A stretch of DNA of 64,000 bases, from contig JARFQY010000264.1 in assembly GCA_029287535.1 (NCBI GenBank), positions 1-64,000 on the forward strand, given 5' to 3'. This document shows positions 48,384-58,926 of this stretch, piece after piece. Made by a program: the position numbers and the translations under genes. The notes beneath the pieces were generated by a model, which searched no databases, was not told the origin of the DNA, and saw only the letters and a program-made list of their open reading frames with translations. The stretch comes from Filomicrobium sp. (lineage in GTDB: Bacteria > Pseudomonadota > Alphaproteobacteria > Rhizobiales > Hyphomicrobiaceae). Within the stretch, counting starts at the first letter, position 1. The number at the start of each line of letters is the position of its first letter.

Positions 48384-48637
48384 CCTTACCGAGATACGCA
48401 AGGCGACTGAATCGTCGGCGCCGCCGGGAAACCGCGCTAACGTATTGGCGTTGCGTGTTCATTTCCGCTTTCTCCGACATGAACCCGTTGTCATTTGACT
48501 CTCAACCAAGACCGCTGAACTCTTGGGCGCCTCAGTTACCGGCTTTTCGCAAGCTGGCGACCGGCCGCCGGGTCGGAAAAGTGTTGCCTCCGGCGCGTAT
48601 TCTCCATCAGCCCAACAGGTTTCCAGGATAGGCTTTT

Positions 48638-50062
48638 ATGCGCAACACTGGCGTTTGTCGCTTCTCTCAAATCCTCTCAACCCTTCTTTTGGCCCTCATG
48701 ACAACAGCTACCCTTTCAGCCCTTGATGCTCGAGCGGGCGATGCATCGTCGCGAGCGAACACTTTCCAACTGGACAACGGGATGCAGGTGATCGTCATCC
48801 CGGATCGGCGTGCACCGGTGGTCACGCATATGGTTTGGTACCGGGTCGGTGCCGCCGACGAGCCAAAAGGCGCATCAGGTATTGCCCACTTCCTCGAGCA
48901 CCTGATGTTCAAGTCGACGGAAAAGATCGCGATCGGAGAGTTCTCCAAGATCGTTGCCAGGATGGGCGGACAGGACAACGCCTTTACCAGTCAGGATGCA
49001 ACGGCGTATTTCCAGCGCATCGCCAAGGACAGGCTGGGTGATGTGATGGCTATGGAAGCCGACCGGATGGTCAACCTGCGGCTTACCGAGAAGGAAGTGT
49101 TGACCGAGCGCGATGTGATCTTGGAAGAGCGCCGCTCACGCACCGACAACAACCCCGGTGCGATCTTGACCGAACAAATGGATGCAGCACTGTATTACTC
49201 GCACCCCTATGGCACGCCAATCATCGGCTGGACCCACGAGATTTCCCAGCTAGACCAGAACGATGCCATCGAGTTTTACAAACTGTTCTATGCGCCCAAC
49301 AATGCCATTCTCGTCGTCGCTGGTGATGTCAGCGTCGAAGAAGTGAAGGAGCTGGCGGAACAGACCTACGGCAAGGTGCCGGCGAATAGCAGCATGAACA
49401 TCAAGCGGGAGCGACCGGCGGAGCCACCGCACCTGGTGCCGCGACGCCTGCAACTCAATGATCCTCGTGCTGGCAGGGCATCATTCCACCGGTTCTACCA
49501 CGCACCATCGTATGTCAAATCCAAACCTGGCGAAGCGGAGTCACTGGACCTCCTGATGAAGATACTTGCGTCGGGTTCGACGAGCCGTCTTTACAAGCGG
49601 CTGGTGGTTGAAAAGAAGCTTGCTTCAAGTGCCGGCGGGTGGTTTTACGGTGACGGCTACGACAGCGGGAAAATCTCGGTCTACGCCGTCGCCAACAGTG
49701 GTGTGAAGCTTGAGACGATCGAGGCCGAAATTGATGCCCTCATTGCAGAGATTGCCGAAGGTGGTGTCACCGAGGCTGAGCTGAAGCGGGCCAAGAACAG
49801 CCTGAACGCTGAGTTCATTTATGGCCTCGATAGCCAGAGCACCATGGCACGGCGCTATGGCTGGGCGGCGGTCGTCGGGCAGTCGGTGTCCGATGTCGAC
49901 ACTTGGCCAGAAGAGATCAACAAGGTTTCGGCAGAACAAGTGAAGGATGCGGCACAACGGCACCTCGACTTGCGCCGTTCAGTGACGGGGTATCTCATCC
50001 CAGAGGCGGTACCGCCGTCAGGACAGAGAGCCGATAACGTAACCTCGCCAACGAAGGGTTAG
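48638..50062 (+). CDS. M16 peptidase, active-type subunit
   Basis: 474 aa. Signal peptide (MRNTGVCRFSQILSTLLLALMTTATLSALDARA), then an M16 domain with the inverted zinc motif HFLEHLMF near 84 (HxxEH) and a downstream glutamate in the ERDVILEERR region near 160. It degrades periplasmic peptides. The adjacent M16 gene lacks the zinc motif, so the two likely form the catalytic/structural pair seen in this family. Confidence 0.88.
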   Translation: MRNTGVCRFSQILSTLLLALMTTATLSALDARAGDASSRANTFQLDNGMQVIVIPDRRAPVVTHMVWYRVGAADEPKGASGIAHFLEHLMFKSTEKIAIGEFSKIVARMGGQDNAFTSQDATAYFQRIAKDRLGDVMAMEADRMVNLRLTEKEVLTERDVILEERRSRTDNNPGAILTEQMDAALYYSHPYGTPIIGWTHEISQLDQNDAIEFYKLFYAPNNAILVVAGDVSVEEVKELAEQTYGKVPANSSMNIKRERPAEPPHLVPRRLQLNDPRAGRASFHRFYHAPSYVKSKPGEAESLDLLMKILASGSTSRLYKRLVVEKKLASSAGGWFYGDGYDSGKISVYAVANSGVKLETIEAEIDALIAEIAEGGVTEAELKRAKNSLNAEFIYGLDSQSTMARRYGWAAVVGQSVSDVDTWPEEINKVSAEQVKDAAQRHLDLRRSVTGYLIPEAVPPSGQRADNVTSPTKG

Positions 50063-50073
50063 GGGATCGATCA

Positions 50074-51444
50074 ATGAGCAAAACTCTCGTCCTGCCATCA
50101 AAGCCGCTGGGACAACGCTTCGCGGGAGCGGGCATGTTGGCCCTCGTCACCCTCGTTTTCCTTTTCAGCTCCATGCGACCTGGCAACACTATGGACATCA
50201 AAGAAGTCAAAAGCCCAGGCGGCATCGAAGCCTGGCTGGTTGAATCGCATCAGGTTCCGCTGCTCGCGCTGCGCTTCGCGTTTGCCGGTGGCAGTACCCA
50301 AGACCCGGTGGGCAAGGCGGGCGTTGCCAACTTCGTATCCGGGATGCTGGACGAAGGTGCTGGCGATCTCAAAGCCGCCGAGTTCCAAGAGCGCATGGAG
50401 GAGATTGCCATGCGTATGAAATTCGACGACTCTCGCGACACGTTCTACGGCACTGTGCAGACGCTCACCAAAAACCGCGACGAAGCCATGGAGCTTTTGA
50501 AGCTGGCGCTGACCAAGCCACGCTTTGACGAGGATGCCATTGAACGTGTGCGCCTTCAGCTGCTGGCCGGGCTTGCCTACGAAGCGAAGTCACCCGACAG
50601 GTTGGCGGCCCGTAAGTGGTATGAAACAGCTTTCGGGGGCCACGCCTACGGGATCTCGCCACGGGGAACCGAAGCCTCGATCAATCAGATCGGCCGGTCC
50701 GATCTTGAGGCGTTCCGCAAAAGGAACTTTGCCAAGAGCAACCTGAAAATCGTTGCGGTTGGCGACATTACGGAAGCGGAGCTGGGGAAGCTTCTTGACG
50801 ATGTATTTGGCGACCTGCCTGAGAAGGCAGAGCTACAGCCGGTTGCCGAAACGAACCCGGCGCGCGGCGGGCGGCTTGAAATCGTTGAGATGAATGTTCC
50901 TCAATCCGTGGCGGTCTTCGGCATGGGCGGGCTCAAGCGAAAGGATCCTGATTTCCTGGCGGCGTTCGTGCTCAACCACATCATTGGCGGCGGCGGATTC
51001 TCGGCGATCCTGATGGAAGAGGTTCGTGAAAAAAGAGGCCTGGCCTATTCGGTCTACAGCTACCTCAGTCCGATGGACCGTTCCGCCGTATACATGGGCG
51101 GGGTTGCGACCAAGAACGACTCGATCGCTGAATCTCTAAAGATCATACGCGGTGAGTTGTTGAAGATAGCTGAGCAAGGTGTTTCGGAAGAGGATCTGAA
51201 GAACGCCAAGGACAATCTCACCGGCTCTTACGCCTTGCGTTTTGACACGAATTCGAAGATAGCAAGCCAGCTGCTCGGGATCCTGGTGGAGGACATGGGC
51301 ATCGATTATGTCACGAAACGCAACGAGTGGATTGAAGCGCTGACTGTCGATGACCTCAAGCGCGCCGCGGCGCGATTCCTCAAACCAGAGGACCTCATCG
51401 TCGTTGTCGTCGGAAAGCCCAAGGGGTTGACTCCTAAGGGCTGA
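50074..51444 (+). CDS. M16 peptidase, non-catalytic-type partner
   Basis: 456 aa. N-terminal signal or anchor (GAGMLALVTLVFLFSSM), then an M16 fold; where the partner has HFLEH, this protein has VANFVSGMLDEG, so the zinc site is gone. The C-terminal half retains VEMNVPQSVAVFGMGGLKR and the GGGGFSAILMEEVREKRGLAYSVYSYLSP block used in substrate grip. It is 11 nt after the active-type gene. Confidence 0.85.
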   Translation: MSKTLVLPSKPLGQRFAGAGMLALVTLVFLFSSMRPGNTMDIKEVKSPGGIEAWLVESHQVPLLALRFAFAGGSTQDPVGKAGVANFVSGMLDEGAGDLKAAEFQERMEEIAMRMKFDDSRDTFYGTVQTLTKNRDEAMELLKLALTKPRFDEDAIERVRLQLLAGLAYEAKSPDRLAARKWYETAFGGHAYGISPRGTEASINQIGRSDLEAFRKRNFAKSNLKIVAVGDITEAELGKLLDDVFGDLPEKAELQPVAETNPARGGRLEIVEMNVPQSVAVFGMGGLKRKDPDFLAAFVLNHIIGGGGFSAILMEEVREKRGLAYSVYSYLSPMDRSAVYMGGVATKNDSIAESLKIIRGELLKIAEQGVSEEDLKNAKDNLTGSYALRFDTNSKIASQLLGILVEDMGIDYVTKRNEWIEALTVDDLKRAAARFLKPEDLIVVVVGKPKGLTPKG

Positions 51445-51458
51445 GGGAGTTGGCCGGT

Positions 51459-52835
51459 ATGGCAGGTGACGGGACAAACGGACCATCGCGCGTGCGCGGT
51501 GGTTCCATTTATGACTTCGACATCTCTGGGTGTCTGAGCGCCAAGATCGGTCGGCACGGGTTGGCCCCCGAGGAACTGGATGCGTCGTTCGCCCAAATGG
51601 AGACCGAGTTCCGTCGTCTTCAGGACGAGGTGCAAAGTCTGAGCCTGCCAATCCTCAGAATTGCATCAGAACGTGATGACATCGCCCAAGCCAAGGCGGC
51701 GCTAAGCAAACTATCCGCTGGCGCCGGCACGCTCGTGTTTTTCGGCACCGGTGGCTCAGGACTTGGCGGTCAGGCGCTGGCGCAGTTTGCCGGCTGGAAT
51801 ATTCCGGGCATGCATGTTCCCGGACAGGACAAGCGTCCGCGCACGCGTTTCTACGATAATCTCGATCCGTCAACCTTGGCCGGTGTTTTCAGAACACTGG
51901 ATCTCAGGTCTTCGCGATTCATTATCACGTCGAAGTCTGGCGGAACGGCAGAAACCCTGGCGCAGGCGATCGCCACTTTGTCCGCCGTCAAGGAAGCCGG
52001 GCTTGCAGAGCAGATTCCCGAGATGTTTCTGGGCATTACGGAAGAAGCAGACGGCGGCAAAGCCGGAGGGTTGAGGCGGCTGCTCGACGAGCACAAGGTG
52101 CCGATGTTGCCGCATCCCAAGGACATCGGGGGTCGCTTTTCTTGCCTCACGGTCGTCGGGCTTCTGCCGGCCATGGCTCGCGGTCTTGATGCTGGCGAGG
52201 TGCGGGCTGGCGCGCAAAGCATCGTCGATGCGCTTTTGTCCGCGCAAAAGGTGAGCGATTTTGTTCCGGCCGTCTCAGCTGCGACCTCGGTCGCCTTATC
52301 CCAAGAGCGGGGAATCCGTTCACTGGTGCTCATGCCCTACATTGACCGGCTGGCATCCTTGAGCCGTTGGTTCGTACAGTTGTGGGCTGAAAGCCTTGGC
52401 AAAGACGGCAAGGGGACGACGCCGATTGCAGCGCTAGGACCGCTTGACCAGCATAGCCAGCTGCAGCTGTTCATGGATGGCCCCCGCGAACATTTGATTA
52501 CGCTGATCCGGACGCGAACGCACGGCACGGGACCTGTCATCGACAATGAATTGGCGCAGTTGGCAGGTGCGGACTATATGGCCGGACGGACTGTCGGAGA
52601 TATCGTTGCCGCGCAGGCGAGCGCACTTCCTGAGGCTTTAGCGGAGGCCGGGCGGCCCGTCCGCACACTGGATATCCACAGCCTCGATGAGCGAACGATC
52701 GGAGCGGTTATGATGCACTTCATGGTCGAAACGATTCTCGCCGGACGCGTGCTTGGCGTCGATCCATTTGACCAGCCCGCCGTGGAACTCGCAAAGGTGC
52801 TGACGCGCGAACGGCTGGGGCAACCGCCAAGATAG
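51459..52835 (+). CDS. pgi: Glucose-6-phosphate isomerase (short form)
   Basis: 458 aa from ATG 51459 (GAGGGAG). Phosphosugar-binding loops [14 protein letters not shown] near 92 and [13 protein letters not shown] near 154 are clear, then [15 protein letters not shown] near 227 and the late histidine/lysine region. At under 500 aa it is the short form resembling the isomerase domain of bifunctional transaldolase/PGI enzymes. It interconverts glucose-6-P and fructose-6-P. Confidence 0.9.
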   Translation: MAGDGTNGPSRVRGGSIYDFDISGCLSAKIGRHGLAPEELDASFAQMETEFRRLQDEVQSLSLPILRIASERDDIAQAKAALSKLSAGAGTLVFFGTGGSGLGGQALAQFAGWNIPGMHVPGQDKRPRTRFYDNLDPSTLAGVFRTLDLRSSRFIITSKSGGTAETLAQAIATLSAVKEAGLAEQIPEMFLGITEEADGGKAGGLRRLLDEHKVPMLPHPKDIGGRFSCLTVVGLLPAMARGLDAGEVRAGAQSIVDALLSAQKVSDFVPAVSAATSVALSQERGIRSLVLMPYIDRLASLSRWFVQLWAESLGKDGKGTTPIAALGPLDQHSQLQLFMDGPREHLITLIRTRTHGTGPVIDNELAQLAGADYMAGRTVGDIVAAQASALPEALAEAGRPVRTLDIHSLDERTIGAVMMHFMVETILAGRVLGVDPFDQPAVELAKVLTRERLGQPPR

Positions 52836-52857
52836 CAACGATACTCAGAGGCCGGCT

Positions 52858-54672
52858 TTGCTTATCCGCCAACTCACGCCAGAGACGATCAACCGGATTG
52901 CGGCAGGTGAGGTTATCGAGCGGCCCGCCAGCGTCGTTAAAGAGCTGGTGGAGAATGCGATTGATGCCGGCGCCCAGAACATTGAGGTCGTTACGGCGTC
53001 GGGCGGCCTTTCGCTCATTCGCGTAAGCGACGACGGCCTTGGCATGACGGCAGTTGACCTGGCGCTGTGTATCGAGCGGCATGCGACCTCGAAACTCACT
53101 GACGAAGACCTCTTTGACATCCGCAGTCTCGGATTCCGGGGCGAGGCGCTACCGTCGATCGGTTCGATCGCACGCCTTGAAATCGCAAGCCGCGCGCGCG
53201 GTGCAAGCGAGGCCTTCTCGATCATTGTCGATAAGGGACGAAAGGCGCCAGAGCGGCCAGCAGTAATCAATCGCGGGACGCGTATCGAGGTAACCGACTT
53301 GTTTTCGGCGACTCCGGCCCGGCTCAAGTTCCTGAAGTCGGAGAGAGCCGAAAACCAGGCGACGGCGGATGTCGTCAAGCGCTTGGCGATGGCGCATCCG
53401 GAAATCGGTTTCACGCTGGTGATGGGGGAGCGGGCCAGTCTGAAGTATCCGCCTCAAGAGGTTTCCCCGGATGGCCTGTTGCAGCGGTTGGCACGGATTA
53501 TGGGACGTGACTTTCAGGCGGACGCCGTTGAGGTCGCCGGCGGACGCGACGGTGTTCGCATTGCCGGATTCGTCGGATTGCCGACGTTGAACCGGGGTGA
53601 TCCCAGTCAGCAGTTCCTCTTCGTCAACGGACGACCGGTCAAGGACCGATTGCTGATCGGTGCGTTGCGGGCAGCTTACGGCGATACGCTGCCACGGGGG
53701 CGGTATCCCTATGTGGCGCTGTTCATTGATCTCGAGCCGAGAGACGTCGATGTCAACGTACACCCGGCCAAGACGGAGGTTCGCTTCAAGGACGCAGGGG
53801 CCGTTCGCGGGCTTGTCGTAGGTGCTGTCAGGCACGCTCTGGAGCAGTCGGCAAACCGCGCTTCCGCACAAGGGGGCAAAGAGACGATCGGAGCATTTTC
53901 GGCTTCTGGACGGCCTTCTGGGCCCCCGTCAGCGGTGGCGTCGAGAGGGTCGGCTCAGCGGCGGCCAGCCCGCATGGCTCCGTCGGCACGTGGTGGTTTT
54001 TCAGAGAGTTGGCAGGCGCCGTTCGAGGAGCTCGACGCGACTTCGGCGAACACGGCGGCCAACAGCGAGCCAGTCGCCGAGGGCGTGCAGGACAAGCCGC
54101 TTGGTGCGGCGCGTGCGCAATTGCACGAGACCTACATCCTGGCGCAGACCCATGATGCCGTGGTCATCGTCGACCAGCATGCCGCGCACGAGCGGCTGGT
54201 CTTCGAGCGGCTCAAAAACATGCTTTCAAGCGGGGGCGTCGCGCGTCAGGGGCTGCTTATCCCGGAAGTCATCGAACTGGCACCCGAGGAGGTCGAGGCG
54301 CTGGTCGGGCGGGCTGAGGAACTCGCATCACTGGGGCTTGTCATCGATGGTTTTGGAGCCGAAGCGGTTGTCGTGCGCGAGGTGCCGGCTCTACTCGGCC
54401 CCTGCGATACAAAAGGGTTGGTGCGAGACCTGGCGGCAGAAATCCTGCAGGAACTTGGGCCTGGAGCGCTGACCGACCGACTTGAGAGCGTGGCGTCGCG
54501 GATGGCTTGCCATGGCAGTGTCCGGGCGGGCCGGCGACTGACGCCGGAGGAAATGAATGCCCTGTTGCGGGAGATGGAAGCGACACCTTTTTCCGGGCAG
54601 TGCAATCACGGACGGCCGACGTATGTGGAGCTCAAGTTGAGCGATATCGAGCGGCTTTTCGGCAGACGATAA
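52858..54672 (+). CDS. mutL: DNA mismatch repair protein MutL
   Basis: 604 aa. GHKL ATPase N-terminus: [12 protein letters not shown] (motif I), DDGLGM (II), [10 protein letters not shown] (III) and [10 protein letters not shown] with ATPARLKFL. The C-terminal dimer domain contains [12 protein letters not shown], a match to the MutL endonuclease motif DQHA(X)2E(X)4E, as expected in organisms without MutH. The start is TTG 52858 with GAGG upstream; no ATG exists at the family start. Confidence 0.95.
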   Translation: MLIRQLTPETINRIAAGEVIERPASVVKELVENAIDAGAQNIEVVTASGGLSLIRVSDDGLGMTAVDLALCIERHATSKLTDEDLFDIRSLGFRGEALPSIGSIARLEIASRARGASEAFSIIVDKGRKAPERPAVINRGTRIEVTDLFSATPARLKFLKSERAENQATADVVKRLAMAHPEIGFTLVMGERASLKYPPQEVSPDGLLQRLARIMGRDFQADAVEVAGGRDGVRIAGFVGLPTLNRGDPSQQFLFVNGRPVKDRLLIGALRAAYGDTLPRGRYPYVALFIDLEPRDVDVNVHPAKTEVRFKDAGAVRGLVVGAVRHALEQSANRASAQGGKETIGAFSASGRPSGPPSAVASRGSAQRRPARMAPSARGGFSESWQAPFEELDATSANTAANSEPVAEGVQDKPLGAARAQLHETYILAQTHDAVVIVDQHAAHERLVFERLKNMLSSGGVARQGLLIPEVIELAPEEVEALVGRAEELASLGLVIDGFGAEAVVVREVPALLGPCDTKGLVRDLAAEILQELGPGALTDRLESVASRMACHGSVRAGRRLTPEEMNALLREMEATPFSGQCNHGRPTYVELKLSDIERLFGRR

Positions 54673-54697
54673 CGGCCCATAACCCCACCGGAGCAAA

Positions 54698-54739
54698 CAT
54701 AGAAAACGCCGCCGATGGCAGCGCTTCTATGGTCGTTTT
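54698..54739. terminator. Hairpin between convergent mutL and tolC
   Basis: CATAGAA pairs with TTCTATG around a 20-nt loop and is followed by GTCGTTTTA. It is a weak bidirectional terminator candidate in a 97-bp convergent gap. Confidence 0.35.
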
Positions 54740-54769
54740 AGGATCAATGTGCGACGGGCGGCCGAGACA

Positions 54770-56299
54770 TTACTTCATCGAATGGCGGCGGCCATGCGAC
54801 TCCCACAAGTCCAGTCTCTCGCGGCGGCCATCCCGGTGGGTAATGGAAATGCCCCACCATTTGCGGCGAACTTCCGCGTAGTGCATCTCGGGATCGTAAA
54901 CCGTTGCCGTTACGCCGATGACATCGGCAGTGAAGCGGCCAATCGCCGACAACAGCGTGTAGGCAGCGACGATGTTGTTGCGACGGGTTTCGGCGAGGCT
55001 CACCTGCGCGTCCAAAAGTTCCTGTTCGGCGTTGAGAACGTCGAGCAACGTCCGCTGGCCAACTTTTTCCTCTTCACGAACGCCGGTCAAAGCCGTTTGG
55101 TTCGCTTCGACCTGGGTCCGGTCCGAGACAAGCTGGGCCTGTGTTGTCTGGAATGCGGCCCACGCGGTAATGATCTCTTCGCGAACCTCGGTACGGGCGT
55201 CCTCGACCTCTTGCAGGCGGCTGACGTGTGTGTGCTTTGAGGCGCGGACACGCGCGGAAACTTCCCCACCTTGATAGATGGGGACGTTGAGGCGGCCTGT
55301 GAGCTCGGTTCGCTCGCTTTCAGCGAGGTTCGACGACTCGCTGAATCCGTTCCGATAGCTCGCGTCCAACGTCAGCGACGGCAAGAGTTCGCCCCGGATT
55401 ACATCAACATTGTGCCGAGCCGCTTGCTCAAGATAAAGAGCCTGGATAACAAGCGGGTTTTCGTTTTCACCGATCGACAAGGCTTCATCGAGCGACTTTG
55501 GAAGCAGGCTCCAAGGTAGGCCCGGCTCGATCAGACCGCGAGGCGGGTTGCCAACAACGCGTTCGTAGCGTGCACGAGCGGATTTGAGGTTGCCGCGCGC
55601 AAGGTCGAGATCCGAGACCGACCGCGCACGGCGGGCTTTCGCCTGGGATACGTCCGTACGGGTGACTTCACCGACTTCGAAACGGTCGGTTGTTGCCGTC
55701 AATTCGCGCGTCAGAACTTTGACGTTGTTTTCCTGCAGGCGGACAATCGCCCTGTCGCGGATCACGTCCATGTAGGCCGTCGCGGCTTCCAGCAGGACTT
55801 GCCTTTCGACTTCGCGGAGCGTTTCGCGGCCGGCTCTGACATTAGCCTCGGCTTCAGCAACGGAGTTACTGGTCCGGAAACCATCGAAAAGGTTCTGCTG
55901 CACGCCAATGCTGTAGTCGCGCGGATAAAGGGTATCGCCCGTGCGGAGGCTCGTTGTTAGCCTGCCGGTATTGGGATCGAATGCCGCACCGCGCGTCCCA
56001 GCCTCATCGCGCAGCCGATCGCGGATATCCGAGATTCCAACGTTGGCGCCACCATCGACTCGCGGGAGGTATCCCGAGCGTGCCTGCGGCACAGACTCAT
56101 CAGTGGCGCGCAGACGAGCACGCTCGGCGTCCAGGCGCGGGTTGTAGCGGTAGGCGGAGGCCAGAGCCTCATCAAGCGATTCGGCTAACGCCTGTGGCGC
56201 CGGCGAGAATAACGAGGCGATGATCGCGGCCGCGGCGAGACAGGAAAACCGAACGGCAGCCTTGGTCCGCTGATATTTGGATGCTCTAGAATCGGTCAT
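54770..56299 (-). CDS. tolC: TolC-family outer-membrane efflux/secretion protein
   Basis: 509 aa from ATG 56299 (TTG 56329 is the ORF-track start). Signal peptide AAVRFSCLAAAAIIASLFSPAPQALA, then SLDEALASAYRYNPRLDAERARLRATDE and the paired repeat SLDEALSIGENENPLVIQALYLEQA, which reflects TolC's internal duplication. The later DVLNAEQELLDAQVSLAETRRN is the second family block. It forms a trimeric outer-membrane channel for type I secretion or RND pumps. pcm lies just upstream on the same strand. Confidence 0.92.
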   Translation of the reverse strand: MTDSRASKYQRTKAAVRFSCLAAAAIIASLFSPAPQALAESLDEALASAYRYNPRLDAERARLRATDESVPQARSGYLPRVDGGANVGISDIRDRLRDEAGTRGAAFDPNTGRLTTSLRTGDTLYPRDYSIGVQQNLFDGFRTSNSVAEAEANVRAGRETLREVERQVLLEAATAYMDVIRDRAIVRLQENNVKVLTRELTATTDRFEVGEVTRTDVSQAKARRARSVSDLDLARGNLKSARARYERVVGNPPRGLIEPGLPWSLLPKSLDEALSIGENENPLVIQALYLEQAARHNVDVIRGELLPSLTLDASYRNGFSESSNLAESERTELTGRLNVPIYQGGEVSARVRASKHTHVSRLQEVEDARTEVREEIITAWAAFQTTQAQLVSDRTQVEANQTALTGVREEEKVGQRTLLDVLNAEQELLDAQVSLAETRRNNIVAAYTLLSAIGRFTADVIGVTATVYDPEMHYAEVRRKWWGISITHRDGRRERLDLWESHGRRHSMK

Positions 56300-56479
56300 G
56301 TGATGAATCGGATTTCCCGTGTCTATCAACGCGAGACGACATTAATACCCCATTGCAATTCACTTGTGAGCTATACGATTCTGGGCTTCGCTACGATGGC
56401 TACAGAGTGCGATCCACACTTTACGTGTTCTCAACAACACGGGCCGCCTAGGGTGTGAAACGGCCGAAGAGTCGTGTGA

Positions 56480-56508
56480 ACTATAGCTTATGCGGGGATT
56501 CGGGGTAA
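56480..56508 (-). promoter_or_regulatory. Candidate tolC promoter
   Basis: On the minus strand TTACCC, 17-bp spacer, TATAGT: a 4/6 and 5/6 match to the sigma-70 consensus. It lies 180 nt upstream of the tolC ATG in the 335-bp gap after pcm (56300-56634), in which I saw no gene. Confidence 0.35.
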
Positions 56509-56634
56509 TCCGGCGACCGATCGGTCATGCGCTTCGTGTGCGATCCGTTGCAAGATACACACACTCTTGTTCACTCGTTGGTAACCTATTTGGACGCCAC
56601 AGAAGATTAGGCGGCGGATTATCTAGCGGCAGGC

Positions 56635-57306
56635 CTAAAATACGAACGTCGGCTCCTTGGCGAAGCCCGGCAAGAGAGGCGCGCCGGCCTCGAATTCCTC
56701 CTGCTCATCAAAGGTCGCGCCGACGCGGCGCCAGAGGACGACAACAGAGTACATAGGCTGTCCGCGGATTGCGATCAGGCGTCCGCCGTCCTTGAGCTGG
56801 TCGAGAAGTCCGGCCGGCATTTGCTCAATCCGACCACCGATGAAAATGGCATCATAAGGGCCCTCGTCGGGGTAGCCATTGGTGAGTTCACCGGTGACGA
56901 CGGCGACATTATCGAAGGAAAGCTCCGAGAGTACCTTAGTCGCGGTCTCGGCCAAACCGGTGTCGGACTCGAGCGCGACGACCGTTTCGGCGAGCTTGCC
57001 GAGAAGCGCGGCGGAATAACCCGTGCCGCAGCCGACGTCGAGTACAACGTCCTTGCTATCGATCTGCGCCAGCTGGATCATCTTGGCCAGAGTTCGGGGC
57101 GCGAGAAGTGAGCGTGGCTCAACGCCAGGTGTGGGTTTAGCGAGCGCGACGTCCTCGTCCATGTAGGCCATTGGCTTCAGGTTTGCGGGAACGAACTGCT
57201 CTCGCGGCGTTTCCAGCATCGCACGGATAATCCGGCGATCGGTTATGTCGCTGGGCCGGACTTGCGATTCAACCATGTTTTTGCGTTGCTGGACGAAGTC
57301 GGCCAT
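56635..57306 (-). CDS. pcm: Protein-L-isoaspartate O-methyltransferase family
   Basis: 223 aa. N-terminal QQRKNMVESQVRPSDITDRRIIRAMLETPREQFVP, a SAM-binding VLDVGCGTGYSAALLGKLAETVVALE near 80, and PYDAIFIGGRIEQMP near 145. These alphaproteobacterial pcm-type proteins next to tolC are annotated as isoaspartyl methyltransferases; some homologues may have another substrate. ATG 57306 (AGAGGTGG) was chosen over the 57423 start. Confidence 0.85.
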   Translation of the reverse strand: MADFVQQRKNMVESQVRPSDITDRRIIRAMLETPREQFVPANLKPMAYMDEDVALAKPTPGVEPRSLLAPRTLAKMIQLAQIDSKDVVLDVGCGTGYSAALLGKLAETVVALESDTGLAETATKVLSELSFDNVAVVTGELTNGYPDEGPYDAIFIGGRIEQMPAGLLDQLKDGGRLIAIRGQPMYSVVVLWRRVGATFDEQEEFEAGAPLLPGFAKEPTFVF

Positions 57307-57556
57307 GGCCACCTCTGTTGGAAACGATTGAGACTGGATCGTGAGGACAGTGCAGATTGTCCCGCAGGTTCGGTGGCACACTAGAGCATTCCGGACATTT
57401 GCAAAATCGGCTATCAGCCGCATGCCCAGAGGTTACCTATCAAACCGCCGCAGCGTAGGACTTGCGGGGCGATTTGGCGATTGCAGTTCTACGACAGGCT
57501 GTGATAAACGACGCTCTCGCCCGGCTGGCACCACCTGAATGCGGGCGGACCAGGCT

Positions 57557-57630
57557 GGCCACGTGGCGGAGTGGTGACGCAGCGGACTGCAAATCCGTAT
57601 ACGCCGGTTCGATTCCGGCCGTGGCCTCCA
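57557..57630 (+). tRNA. tRNA-Cys (GCA)
   Basis: Acceptor GGCCACG pairs with CGTGGCC, discriminator U and an encoded CCA. The anticodon loop CTGCAAA gives GCA; the T-arm GGTTCGATTCC is canonical. Its last 17 bases recur at 59080-59096. Confidence 0.95.
57614..57630 (+). repeat. Direct repeat, tRNA-Cys 3' end (left att candidate)
   Basis: 17 bases (starting TCCGGCCG, ending CCTCCA) are the 3' end of tRNA-Cys, identical to 59080-59096. Flanking bases differ, so the match ends sharply. Span includes one upstream T. Confidence 0.85.
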
Positions 57631-57933
57631 GCCTGACCACATAGCTGATTGTTTTCAGCTTCTTAAGCAGAAGTGGGGCGCGCTCTGCGGGAACGCGAGA
57701 CACAATTCTGTTCTGTGCTCAGTGCGGCTGCAGAATCTTATTTGCGGCAATTCGAAAACCCTCAATCGCGCGCTTAGAAGTGAAGGGGCCGAAGCCCGAA
57801 TAGAAAGGGCGGCTCGAAAGGCGTGTGCACGTCCCTTTGTCAGTGATATCGTTCCATCACAATCGAAGAGCGAAGGAGGTCGCTGCCGACAGAGAGCAGG
57901 CGGCGCAATTCGCCGTTTGTTGGGTAACCGCGA

Positions 57934-58926
57934 ATGAAAAATGCCGATGGCAAAACGGATGTCATTGACGATGTCAGCCTTCTGGGACCGGGGCCTTCGG
58001 ACCTTGTCAAACTCAGGCTGAATGATCCGAACGCATACAACAAAGTCTCTGAGTGGGAGTTCGATTTCCGACAGATTGGCGCTGGCCCACCAGACGTCTG
58101 TATGATTCTCCGAAAGGGAAGGTCGGTCGAGATCAACCATGCGATTTATTCGCCCGAATGCCATCAGGTGGGGATGGTCCCACCGGAGACCATCAACTTG
58201 ATCGTGATGATCACCCCGACCATGAAGACCTGGCGAGGCATTGAGCTTGATAAGCCTTGCCTCCTCAGTTGTGGTCCCGAACAAGAGTTCGAGGGTGTCA
58301 ACACGCCGAACTCGCGAGAGATCAACTTTTCGGTTTCGAAACATCGGCTCTTCGAGCTTGCCGACTGCCTTGGACTTGATGTCCCCCGAGACATCCTGCG
58401 CTCAGCGCCCGTGTGGGTAACACACAATCCTTCGAGGCTGAATGCGATCATCCAAAGGGCGTCCTATTTCGTGGCACCTCCGGCGGTCCACATGACCGGG
58501 GTCGATGAGGAAGACCTCCTAAGAGATCTGCTCATTGCCCTCAACGATGCGCGGGAACAGGACGATCGAAGCAGTTTGCGGATACGGTCACCAGCTGTCG
58601 AAAAGGCCCTTGCATGCATGGAGGACTGCGCTGACGAAGCCATGCCGATCAGCAAGATTTGCTCTGAGATTGGGGTTTCATGGCGCTCTCTCGATCGCGC
58701 CTTCCTGGAGCGTTTTGGCATAGGACCGAAGGCCTACCAGACGCGATTGCGAATGAGCCGAGCGCGTTCGGAGATTATGGGGAAGGGTGCAGACTGTCTG
58801 GTCTCGGATGTGGCGAACAAGTGGGGCTTTTGGCATATGGGCAAGTTCGCCCAAGACTACAAAACTCTGTTTGGCGAACTCCCGTCCGAAACGCGGGGGC
58901 GGCGGCCGTTCCTCTTTGCGGAGTGA
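57934..58926 (+). CDS. AraC-family transcriptional regulator
   Basis: 330 aa. The C-terminal 100 residues have the double helix-turn-helix of AraC/XylS: ALACMEDCADEAMPISKICSEIGVSWRSLDRAFLERFGIGPKAYQTRLRMSRARSEI and VSDVANKWGFWHMGKFAQDYKTLFGELPSE. The N-terminal 200 residues are a sensor-like region that I do not recognise. The start is ATG 57934. It is the sole recognisable gene within the tRNA-Cys-bounded element, with noticeable use of AGA/AGG and CGA arginine codons, which fits foreign origin. Confidence 0.88.
   Translation: MKNADGKTDVIDDVSLLGPGPSDLVKLRLNDPNAYNKVSEWEFDFRQIGAGPPDVCMILRKGRSVEINHAIYSPECHQVGMVPPETINLIVMITPTMKTWRGIELDKPCLLSCGPEQEFEGVNTPNSREINFSVSKHRLFELADCLGLDVPRDILRSAPVWVTHNPSRLNAIIQRASYFVAPPAVHMTGVDEEDLLRDLLIALNDAREQDDRSSLRIRSPAVEKALACMEDCADEAMPISKICSEIGVSWRSLDRAFLERFGIGPKAYQTRLRMSRARSEIMGKGADCLVSDVANKWGFWHMGKFAQDYKTLFGELPSETRGRRPFLFAE

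Noticed and set aside
57655-58344. 229-aa minus-strand ORF opposite the AraC gene
   Set aside because: It overlaps the 5' half of a well-supported AraC-family gene and has no motif or ribosome site.
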